A stretch of DNA of 64,000 bases from an uncultured Muribaculaceae bacterium (GTDB lineage: Bacteria; Bacteroidota; Bacteroidia; Bacteroidales; Muribaculaceae), in contig CAUBWJ010000005.1 of NCBI GenBank assembly GCA_958439725.1, positions 37,076 through 101,075 of the forward strand, written 5' to 3'. The notes below the pieces were generated by a model, which was not told where the DNA came from, did not search any database, and saw only the letters and a list, made by a program, of their open reading frames with translations. A program made the position numbers and the translations under genes. Shown here one piece after another: positions 53,927 to 61,834 of the stretch; position 1 is the first letter of the stretch, and each line of letters starts with the position of its first letter.

Positions 53927-54232
53927 GGTAAGAAAGTGAGAATTTGTTTATGATATTGTTTTGATATAAAAATGATACGCCAAAGATAGTATGCGTGTTT
54001 TAAATATGCAACAGTATAATTATGTTATATAACATGTATTCCAAATGGCGACAAATGGGCTTTTTGGACATTAACATAATTTATAAAAATAGCATTTTGC
54101 GGTTAAATTTGAAGAAATTCAAGCAAAAAGTTAGGATTTTATGGCTATTTTGTGACAAATATGTTTCGACGTGTCATTTTGAAAGTGTCAATATGTCGGA
54201 ATGCCGGTTCCTCTCTCAGAGCGTTTGACATT
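53927..54232. other. AT-rich gap between SPFH and candidate sRNA 2
   Basis: A strongly AT-rich, about 300-bp stretch holding the SPFH promoter at its left side. A 68-codon plus-strand open frame (54022-54228) has no known family and is not called. The sequence ATTTTGCGGTTA, shared with two promoter regions elsewhere in the window (3870 and 31856), appears again near 54093. Confidence 0.6.
53981..54011 (-). promoter_or_regulatory. Promoter of the SPFH gene
   Basis: On the minus strand TTG (54011-54009), exactly 20 nt, TATCTTTG (53988-53981), giving a leader of about 50 nt before the SPFH start. Confidence 0.8.
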
Positions 54233-54261
54233 TTGAAAATGGAATGTTATGATTAAATTTG
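54233..54261 (+). promoter_or_regulatory. Promoter of orphan transcription unit (candidate sRNA 2)
   Basis: TTG (54233-54235), 18 nt, TAAATTTG (54254-54261). Spacing is slightly short; the -7 box is exact. Confidence 0.6.
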
Positions 54262-54267
54262 CATTAC

Positions 54268-54386
54268 CAACATCAAATAAAAAACGCTTTTTCATAAGTG
54301 CCAATTAGACATCAAATAAATCCACTGACGTTAAGTACTATGTGTAAATGACAAAGGGCGCTCGCGAGAGCCCCCTTTGTTTTTTC
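54268..54386 (+). ncRNA. Candidate small RNA, about 119 nt
   Basis: The unit runs from the promoter to a strong terminator without a convincing reading frame. It contains a 12-nt direct repeat ACATCAAATAAA (first copy at 54269-54280, second at 54309-54320), a striking A-rich pair in the unpaired 5' part, and a GC-rich terminator hairpin. No known RNA family could be named. It lies between the SPFH gene and the DAG-kinase-like gene, which has its own -7 box (54419-54426). Boundaries are estimates. Confidence 0.55.
54352..54386 (+). terminator. Rho-independent terminator of candidate sRNA 2
   Basis: CAAAGGG...CCCTTTG outer stem with an inner CGCTC/GAGC stem and a GCGA loop, followed by seven T (54380-54386). 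Confidence 0.85.
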
Positions 54387-54418
54387 AGTACCTTTCCCTA
54401 AAACAGCCTCTAATTTGC

Positions 54419-54426
54419 TATCTTTG
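54419..54426 (+). promoter_or_regulatory. -7 box of the DAG-kinase-like gene
   Basis: TATCTTTG, 25 nt before the ATG at 54452; no TTG at the expected distance. Confidence 0.5.
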
Positions 54427-54451
54427 CAGGCGAATACAGTATGAAACAGTG

Positions 54452-55426
54452 ATGACTCCCCGAAAAGCATTCCTCATAATCAATCCTATCTCGGGTACCG
54501 GCGACAAGTCGGGTATCCGTGAACTTGTGGAGCAAAGACTCGGAGCCAAAGGCTTTGAAGTGACTACCGGACTCACCTCGGCCAAGGGTGATGCCACTGT
54601 CATGGCCTCTGACGCTTCGGCCCAAGGCTACGACATGGTGATAGCCTGCGGAGGCGACGGCACCGTCAATGAAACCGCCCGTGCCCTGCGGGGTTCGCAT
54701 ACCCCTCTCGGGATAATTCCGTGCGGGTCGGGCAACGGTCTGGCCCGTCATCTGGGTATCGATGTGGATGTGGCCTCGGCGGTGGAAATCCTTTCGGAAG
54801 GGGTGGTCACCGACTGTGATTTCGGCACCGCCAACAGCCAGCCCTTTTTCTGCACTTTCGGCGTGGGGTTCGACGCCGCCGTAAGCGAGAAATTCGCGCA
54901 GTCAAAGAAACGAGGCCCCCTTACATATCTTAGCAACACGGTGAAGGAATACGTGAACTATCAGCCGGATGTTTATACCATCGCCGCCAACGGCGAGGTG
55001 CTGACGGAACGGGCCTTCCTGGTGGCGGTGTGCAATGCCTCGCAGTATGGCAACAATGCCTACATCGCACCCAAAGCCTCTATGACTGACGGCCTCCTTG
55101 ATATAATAGTGGTGCATTACGGCAATCTGCTCACCACGGCTTTTGTCGGTCTCGACCTTATGACGGGACTGATAGACAAGAATTTCCTCATCCACACTTT
55201 TCGTGCACCTTCGGCGACCATCACGCGCGCGTCGGCCGGACCTGTGCATTTCGACGGTGAACCCGCCGCGATGCCGGCTCAGATAGAAGTGAACTGCCGC
55301 AAAGGGGGTATAAGGATAGTGACTCCCGCGCTTGACAAACCATTCAAGCCTATCATCACGCCCGTGACGGCTATGGTCAACGACATGAAGCTCACCCTGC
55401 GCCGGATTTTCGAGCGGCAGCAATAA
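54452..55426 (+). CDS. Diacylglycerol kinase family lipid kinase (YegS-like)
   Basis: The start at 54452 gives MTPRKAFLIINPISGTGDKS, the usual N-terminus; upstream in-frame codons cross the -7 box. The 324-residue protein has the ATP-binding GGDGTVNETARALRG and IIPCGSGNGLARHLGI motifs and the C-terminal beta-sandwich with VHFDGEP. Family members phosphorylate diacylglycerol, sphingoid bases or related lipids. Sphingolipids are common in Bacteroidales, so a sphingoid-base substrate is a real alternative. The next gene starts 25 nt downstream. Confidence 0.9.
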   Translation: MTPRKAFLIINPISGTGDKSGIRELVEQRLGAKGFEVTTGLTSAKGDATVMASDASAQGYDMVIACGGDGTVNETARALRGSHTPLGIIPCGSGNGLARHLGIDVDVASAVEILSEGVVTDCDFGTANSQPFFCTFGVGFDAAVSEKFAQSKKRGPLTYLSNTVKEYVNYQPDVYTIAANGEVLTERAFLVAVCNASQYGNNAYIAPKASMTDGLLDIIVVHYGNLLTTAFVGLDLMTGLIDKNFLIHTFRAPSATITRASAGPVHFDGEPAAMPAQIEVNCRKGGIRIVTPALDKPFKPIITPVTAMVNDMKLTLRRIFERQQ

Positions 55427-55451
55427 CTCTCCCCAATTAAATTCTTCTGGC

Positions 55452-56534
55452 ATGAAACAACCCTCTCTTGCAGCGTCGCGGCTGGGCTCGCTGGATATTC
55501 TCAGAGGTCTTGACCTGTTTTTTCTTCTGTTTCTCCAGCCGGTTCTTGTGAGCGTGCTGCAGGCTGTCGACCAACCTTGGGCGCAGGCTATAATGTATCA
55601 TTTCGACCATGAGCGCTGGGTGGGATTCAGATTGTGGGACCTTGTGATGCCGCTTTTCCTGTTTATGGTGGGTACGTCCATGCCGTTTTCATTCGCGAAG
55701 TACCGTAAACCGGGCGTGCCCAAAGGAAATGTGTACAAAAAGATTCTGCGGCGGTTCCTGCTGCTGTTTCTTTTCGGCATGATAGTGCAGGGAAACCTGC
55801 TTGCGCTCGACCCATCGAGACTCATGATTTACAATAATACGCTTCAGGCCATTGCGGTGGGATATGTGATAGCGGCGCTTGTAATTCTCAACTGCCGGGT
55901 GCCGGTGCAGATTCTGGTCTGCGTTCTGCTCATGGCCATATACTGGGTGCCGATGGCGGTAAACGGTGATTATTCACCGGAAGGCAATTTCGCCTTTGCC
56001 GTAGACCGCGAGATTATAGGGCGTTTCCGTGGTGATCTGGAATATACCTGGATCTGGAGCAGTCTTACATTCGGCGCCACGGTGCTTCTCGGAGCGCTTG
56101 CCGGGCAGATGGTACGCTCGTCGAGCGGCACACGCTCCGCGGCGGTGCTTGCTCTTGCCGGTATCGGGCTGATAGGTGCGGGTCTGCTCTGCTCGGCTGT
56201 GGGCATGCCGATTATAAAGAAGCTTTGGACCTCGAGCATGACGCTTTATTCGGCCGGATGGTGCTTTCTGCTGCTCGGCCTGTTTCATTACACAATTGAC
56301 TGCAGGGGCTGGAGCCGCGGGCTGGGCTGGTTGAAAATTTACGGCATGAATCCCATCACGGCTTATGTGCTGGGAGAGGTGGTTGACTTCCGGAGCATCG
56401 TGCGCTCTGTGAGCTACGGCCTCGAGCCGCTCTTGGGCGACTTTTATCCGGCATGGCTCACGTTCGGCAATTTCCTTATACTTTTCCTTATACTTCGCGA
56501 GATGTATAGCCGCGAAGTTTTCCTGAAAATTTAA
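55452..56534 (+). CDS. DUF5009/HGSNAT-like membrane acyltransferase family protein
   Basis: The 360-residue protein has about ten membrane helices and opens with SLDILRGLDLFFLLFLQPVL, the arginine-containing signature of the YeiB/HGSNAT (DUF1624/DUF5009) superfamily. The conserved His-containing MYHFDHERWVGFRLWDLVMP follows. Mammalian HGSNAT acetylates heparan glucosamine across a membrane; the bacterial substrate is unknown. Here it ends with VFLKI at 56534. The phrase TTCCTGAAAAT at its 3' end is repeated exactly 120 bp downstream. Confidence 0.82.
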   Translation: MKQPSLAASRLGSLDILRGLDLFFLLFLQPVLVSVLQAVDQPWAQAIMYHFDHERWVGFRLWDLVMPLFLFMVGTSMPFSFAKYRKPGVPKGNVYKKILRRFLLLFLFGMIVQGNLLALDPSRLMIYNNTLQAIAVGYVIAALVILNCRVPVQILVCVLLMAIYWVPMAVNGDYSPEGNFAFAVDREIIGRFRGDLEYTWIWSSLTFGATVLLGALAGQMVRSSSGTRSAAVLALAGIGLIGAGLLCSAVGMPIIKKLWTSSMTLYSAGWCFLLLGLFHYTIDCRGWSRGLGWLKIYGMNPITAYVLGEVVDFRSIVRSVSYGLEPLLGDFYPAWLTFGNFLILFLILREMYSREVFLKI

Positions 56535-56650
56535 TTCGATCTGTGATCTTAGCGGGTCAATTATACTGTTTTTGTCTTATGTGCAGGACAAAAATAATGT
56601 AATTCTGTCCTGCACGTAGGACAATAAGTGCAGGATGGCTTCCTGAAAAT
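56520..56650. repeat. 120-bp segment flanked by an 11-bp direct repeat with internal palindrome
   Basis: TTCCTGAAAAT occurs at 56520-56530 (spanning the DUF5009 stop) and at 56640-56650. Between them lies a perfect 10-bp inverted repeat GTGCAGGACA (56581-56590) / TGTCCTGCAC (56606-56615) and a third partial copy, GTGCAGGA, near 56628. The layout resembles a very small insertion element with a target-site duplication, or a duplicated gene end. Confidence 0.6.
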
Positions 56651-56666
56651 ATAGGCTTCGGCGGTT

Positions 56667-58346
56667 TCAGGCGAGGGTTTCGGGGTTGTTGCGGCTGCGG
56701 TATTGTTCGCGGATGGCGGCGCGGCGAATCTTGCCGGAGATGGTCTTAGGAAGTTCGTCGACAAACTCCACCACGCGGGGATATTTGTAGGGAGCGGTCT
56801 CTTTTTTCACATGGTCCTGGATTTCCTTTGTAAGAGCCTCTTTGTCGGCATCGCGATAAGGCTCCGCAAGGACTATCGTGGCCTTGATGATTTGTCCGCG
56901 GATTTCGTCGGGTACTCCTGTAATGGCGCATTCCACCACGGCCGGATGCGACATGAGGGCGCTTTCCACCTCAAAGGGGCCTATGCGGTAGCCCGACGAT
57001 TTTATCACATCGTCGGTGCGGCCAACGAACCAGTAATAGCCGTCGGCATCGCGGGTGGCTACGTCGCCGGTATGGTAAAGTCCGTCGTGACAGGCTTCGG
57101 CGGTAAGCTCCGGGTCGTGGAGATATTCACGGAAGAGACCCAGAGGCCGCTCGCCGTCTATATGGATCACAATCTCACCTTCCTCGCCGTCGGCTACAGG
57201 CTTTCCGTCGGCATCCACAAGGTCTATGCGGTATTGTGGCCCGGGACGTCCCATCGAGCCGGGCTTCGGCTCCATCCAGGGATAGGTGCCTATGGTTAGG
57301 GTGGTTTCGGTCTGGCCGAAACCCTCCATGAGCTTGATGCCCGTGAGCCGCAGCCATTCCTCGTAGACGCTCGGATTGAGAGCCTCGCCTGCAATTGTGC
57401 AGTGGCGCAGTGCCGAAAGATCGTAGGCACCCACATTGTCGTGGATCAGGAAGCGGAATATGGTGGGCGGAGCGCAGAAGGATGTGATACGGTAGTCGGA
57501 GAGCACACGGAGAATGTCGGCCGGCACGAATTTGTCGAAGTCATACACGAAGACTTCCGCTCCGGCAATCCACTGTCCGTAGAGTTTGCCCCACACGGCT
57601 TTGCCCCAGCCGGTATCGGCCACGGTTAGGTGGCGCGAAGTGGTATCGAGGTGATGCCAGCAGGTGGCGGTGACTATGTGGCCCAGAGGATAAGTGAAAT
57701 CGTGAGCCACCATCTTCGGTTCGCCGGTGGTGCCGGACGTGAAGTATAGCAGCGAGACGTCGCTATTGGTGTTAACCGGAAGTTCGGGCTTGAATTCAGG
57801 TGCCTCGGCTATTCCTTTGTCGAAGTCGTGCCAGCCTTCCGGAATTACCGGCCCCGTGGAGATCAGGGCCTTGACGGTAGGACATTCAGGCATGGCCTGT
57901 TCCACATGGTCTATGATGGTCTGTTCGCCTGCGCACACTATGGCTTTTATTCCGGCGCGCGTGCAGCGGTATATTATATCGTGGGGAGTGAGCAGGTGTG
58001 TGGCCGGGATGGCTACAGCTCCGAGTTTGTGGAGGGCTATCATGGAAAACCAGAACTGATAGCGGCGCTTGAGAATGAGCATCACCATGTCGCCTTTGCC
58101 TATGCCGAGGCTTTTGAAGAACGCCGCGGTGCGGTCGCTCTCGCGCTTGATACCGGCGAATGTGAAGCGCTTCTCGCGGCCGTGGGCGTCGGTCCACAGA
58201 AGTGCCGGACGGTCGGGTTCGGCGGCTGCCCAGGCGTCGACCACATCGTAGCCGAAATTGAAATTTTCGGGAACCTGCACCTTGAAATTGCGCATGAAGT
58301 CGTCGTGCGACTCGAAATCTGTCTTTTTAAGAAATTTTTCTATCAT
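56667..58346 (-). CDS. AMP-forming acyl-CoA synthetase
   Basis: The 559-residue ANL-superfamily enzyme has the AMP-binding P-loop LLYFTSGTTGEPKMVAHDF, the motif MEGFGQTETTLTIG, the hinge HTGDVATRDADGYYWFVGRT and the catalytic lysine in LPKTISGKIRRAA. It resembles acetyl/medium-chain acyl-CoA synthetases (AcsM-like) in length and N-terminus. The exact acid is not assignable. No operon partner is visible; it is bounded by the palindromic region on one side and a REP-like palindrome on the other. Confidence 0.92.
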   Translation of the reverse strand: MIEKFLKKTDFESHDDFMRNFKVQVPENFNFGYDVVDAWAAAEPDRPALLWTDAHGREKRFTFAGIKRESDRTAAFFKSLGIGKGDMVMLILKRRYQFWFSMIALHKLGAVAIPATHLLTPHDIIYRCTRAGIKAIVCAGEQTIIDHVEQAMPECPTVKALISTGPVIPEGWHDFDKGIAEAPEFKPELPVNTNSDVSLLYFTSGTTGEPKMVAHDFTYPLGHIVTATCWHHLDTTSRHLTVADTGWGKAVWGKLYGQWIAGAEVFVYDFDKFVPADILRVLSDYRITSFCAPPTIFRFLIHDNVGAYDLSALRHCTIAGEALNPSVYEEWLRLTGIKLMEGFGQTETTLTIGTYPWMEPKPGSMGRPGPQYRIDLVDADGKPVADGEEGEIVIHIDGERPLGLFREYLHDPELTAEACHDGLYHTGDVATRDADGYYWFVGRTDDVIKSSGYRIGPFEVESALMSHPAVVECAITGVPDEIRGQIIKATIVLAEPYRDADKEALTKEIQDHVKKETAPYKYPRVVEFVDELPKTISGKIRRAAIREQYRSRNNPETLA

Positions 58347-58368
58347 TTCTTTTTTCCCTTGAGATAGC

Positions 58369-58458
58369 CATTGTCATGCCGTGAGCGGCGGAGAGAAGCG
58401 GAATTTTATCCGGAGCCAGCGGACGTTAAGCGATGACCGGATTTCCGGAATGACAATG
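58369..58458. repeat. REP-like intergenic palindrome
   Basis: CATTGTCATGCCG (58369-58381) and CGGAATGACAATG (58446-58458) form 13-nt near-perfect arms around a 64-nt centre that holds smaller CCGG-rich inverted repeats. It sits between the acyl-CoA synthetase start and the lipoprotein gene. The size and base pattern look like a dispersed palindromic repeat; copy number elsewhere cannot be seen here. Confidence 0.7.
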
Positions 58459-58586
58459 AGAAAACAAATAAGTGAAACCTAATGGAAACTGGCGGTAGCA
58501 AATGTAAGGCGCCCGTTTATATATTGCAACATTATGTTACAAAAAAAGTTCTTTTGTGCAATGATGCCCGGAAATCAGGGTGTAAG

Positions 58587-59060
58587 TCAGTTTACTTGCG
58601 TCAGCACTGTGTCGGTGGGCTCGTATCGGGCGTTCAGCAAAGTCAGGGAGGATGCGGCAGAACTGTAAAGGAAGTTGTATATCAGGCTGTCGTTGTCGTC
58701 GGGACGGAGCTGCCATACTGTAGCGTCGGCGTCGGAGGGAATTCCACGCTGTGTGAACCTCCTCCCTTCATATTCATTCTCCTCTCCTGTCAGCGGATCG
58801 GTTACAAGCAACCGGAAACGACCGTCACCGCTGTATTCGCGGTTGCTGACGGTCAACCGTATGCTCTCCGAGTCCGGGGAAGCAAAGCGGCTCGTCACCA
58901 CCGGGCCGAGTCCGAGCGTGTCCGCCGAGCTTTCGTTGAGCGCGGCGCCATGCTCCGCGACAGCCACCGCTTTGCTTTGTGTCGCACTGTCGCCTCTGCA
59001 CCCGCCCAAAGCTACAAGGAAAATCGCAGCTAAAATATGCAGATATATCACCTTTCTCAT
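58587..59060 (-). CDS. Small lipoprotein of unknown function
   Basis: The start at 59060 gives MRKVIYLHILAAIFLVALGG and a lipobox with Cys21 (LGGC); eight codons upstream an earlier ATG would give a longer, less regular N-terminus. The 157-residue protein then has a linker and a beta-rich part (SIRLTVSNREYSGDGRFRLL, YEGRRFTQRGIPSDADATVW). I do not recognise the family, though similar small lipoproteins (copper/heat-shock HslJ-like shapes) have a comparable strand pattern. The exact fold is not claimed. Confidence 0.65.
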   Translation of the reverse strand: MRKVIYLHILAAIFLVALGGCRGDSATQSKAVAVAEHGAALNESSADTLGLGPVVTSRFASPDSESIRLTVSNREYSGDGRFRLLVTDPLTGEENEYEGRRFTQRGIPSDADATVWQLRPDDNDSLIYNFLYSSAASSLTLLNARYEPTDTVLTQVN

Positions 59061-59134
59061 ATTGTGATAATTTATTAACCACAAAATTAGTAGAATAGCC
59101 GAATTATGCCATTATATGCTTTCTTGGAGTGAAC

Positions 59135-59200
59135 AAAGTTTTCATTATAAACAAAACTTTCCCAATTTACTCCGAAAGTTTTGTTTATAAAGAAAACTTT
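59135..59200. repeat. 27-bp inverted repeat upstream of the DUF4143 ATPase
   Basis: The left arm 59135-59161 and right arm 59174-59200 match over 27 nt with one mismatch around a 12-nt loop. Each arm is itself a palindrome, AAAGTTTT...AAAACTTT, so four AAAGTTTT half-sites are present. It lies 26 nt before the ATG at 59227 and could be an operator or a strong RNA hairpin. Confidence 0.85.
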
Positions 59201-59226
59201 ATGTATTTTAGCTGAAAATTTAGTTT

Positions 59227-60438
59227 ATGGAAGAAACTTCTGGCATCATATCGCGGCCTCTCTATATGGCCCGTATTCGTCCGTATATTGGAAAAAATAT
59301 TATCAAAATACTGACAGGCCAGAGGCGTGTCGGCAAAAGCTATATTCTGAAAGCTGTGGCTGAAGAGGTTCAGAGTATGAATCCTGAAGCAAATCTTATA
59401 AGCATCAACCTTGAGGATTTCGCTTTTTCCCATATAACCGATGCTGCCACACTTTATGCCGAAATTTCTTCACGCCTCATTGATGGCAAGAAAAATTATA
59501 TATTTCTCGATGAGATACAGGAGGTAGCGGATTTTGACAGGGTGGTGCGCTCGCTGTTGCTCAATCCCGGCAATGATATCTATATAACGGGAAGTAATTC
59601 AAAGATGCTTTCGTCAGAAATGGCGTCGCGTCTGGCGGGAAGAAGCGTGGAGATCCATGTGCATCCTCTCACTTATAGGGAATTTCTTGAGTTCCACTCC
59701 TTAGACGATTGTGACGAATCACTTGACGTATATCTAAGGTATGGAGGGCTGCCTTATCTGAGAAATCTGCCTGACAGAAGTACCTGGGGAGAATATCTTT
59801 CCGGAATTACTGATGCGGTGGTTTTCAGGGATGTTGTGAGCCGTCATTCTCTTCGCAACACTGATTTTTTACGACGCCTTCTTCTCTATCTTGCCGATAA
59901 TGTAGGAAATATATTTACAGCTAAAAAAATTGCCGATTATCTGAAATCTCAGCGTGTAACATCAAGCGTTAACAGCGTGCAGTCTTATATCGGTTACATT
60001 GAGAATGCTTTTATTGTAAACAGCGTGCGCAGATGGGATATAGTAGGGAAAAAGATTTTTGAAATAGGAGAGAAAATTTTCTTCGAGGATCTCGGTATCC
60101 GCAATGCCATTATAGGTTATCGTCCGAATGATATCGGTGGTATTATGGAAAATGCCGTATATAATCATCTAAAAAGTGCGGGTTATAATGTTACGGTGGG
60201 TGTATGGCCTAATGGTAATGAAATAGATTTTATTGCCGAAAAAGGTAACGAATACAAGTATGTACAGGTAGCTTTGTCTGTACTTAATGATGCCACTATG
60301 CAGCGGGAGTTCGGTAACCTGGAAAAAATCCCCGACAATTATGAAAAAATGGTGGTGACTCTACGTGAAGCCTCCCCAAACACTTATAAGGGAATCCGCC
60401 ATCTTACTCTCCGGCAGTTTCTTCTGGATACAAAATAA
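59227..60438 (+). CDS. AAA_14/DUF4143 family ATPase
   Basis: The 403-residue protein has Walker A GQRRVGKS (31-38), Walker B YIFLDEIQEV (92-100 region), an arginine-finger-like NSKMLSSEMASRLAGRSVEI, and the C-terminal DUF4143 domain (restriction-endonuclease-like fold: YNVTVGVWPNGNEIDFIAEK). These ATPases are common in Bacteroidetes and archaea and are often found in variable regions; their function is not established. It is AT-rich compared with its neighbours. A nested palindrome precedes it and a bidirectional terminator follows. Confidence 0.9.
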   Translation: MEETSGIISRPLYMARIRPYIGKNIIKILTGQRRVGKSYILKAVAEEVQSMNPEANLISINLEDFAFSHITDAATLYAEISSRLIDGKKNYIFLDEIQEVADFDRVVRSLLLNPGNDIYITGSNSKMLSSEMASRLAGRSVEIHVHPLTYREFLEFHSLDDCDESLDVYLRYGGLPYLRNLPDRSTWGEYLSGITDAVVFRDVVSRHSLRNTDFLRRLLLYLADNVGNIFTAKKIADYLKSQRVTSSVNSVQSYIGYIENAFIVNSVRRWDIVGKKIFEIGEKIFFEDLGIRNAIIGYRPNDIGGIMENAVYNHLKSAGYNVTVGVWPNGNEIDFIAEKGNEYKYVQVALSVLNDATMQREFGNLEKIPDNYEKMVVTLREASPNTYKGIRHLTLRQFLLDTK

Positions 60439-60441
60439 AGG

Positions 60442-60477
60442 AAGAGCCGCCTCATCCGTGGGGGTGACGCGGCTCTT
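60442..60477. terminator. Bidirectional terminator between the ATPase gene and galK
   Basis: AAGAGCCGC (60442-60450) pairs with GCGGCTCTT (60469-60477). T-rich sequence follows on both sides, so it can serve both convergent genes. Confidence 0.8.
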
Positions 60478-60500
60478 TATAGGGATTGGGAGTGAGCCGA

Positions 60501-61640
<1,140 letters not shown>

Positions 61641-61687
61641 GATGAAGAATGTTATTTTAGGTAAGAATAATGATGCAATTATGGTAT

Positions 61688-61721
61688 TGCCGGCATCGCC
61701 GGCATAGTGTAGGCAAAGCTA
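61688..61721 (-). promoter_or_regulatory. galK: galK leader: -7 box and palindrome
   Basis: The minus strand reads TAGCTTTG at 61721-61714. Downstream of it in the leader is the perfect palindrome TGCCGGC-ATC-GCCGGCA (61688-61704). It may be an operator or a leader hairpin; no regulator can be named. Confidence 0.5.
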
Positions 61722-61799
61722 ATAAAAAATCAGGAAACCATACTCTAAAAATGGCGAAAAAAACCTGACTGTGTTGCGCCATAGTAACCGATTTATGAT

Positions 61800-61807
61800 T
61801 ATTTTTG
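61800..61807 (+). promoter_or_regulatory. -7 box of the amidophosphoribosyltransferase gene
   Basis: TATTTTTG, 27 nt before the ATG at 61835; a TTG lies 23 nt upstream (61774-61776), slightly longer than ideal spacing. Confidence 0.5.
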
Positions 61808-61834
61808 CGCCTTGATTAGAAAACGTCGGATACA

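Noticed and set aside
54022..54228. 68-codon frame in the AT-rich gap left of candidate sRNA 2
   Set aside because: Composition follows the AT-rich background, with no signal peptide or domain, and no promoter directly before it.
56561..56764. 67-codon frame over the end of the acyl-CoA synthetase gene
   Set aside because: It runs through the palindromic gap and overlaps a real gene in another frame; no domain is seen.
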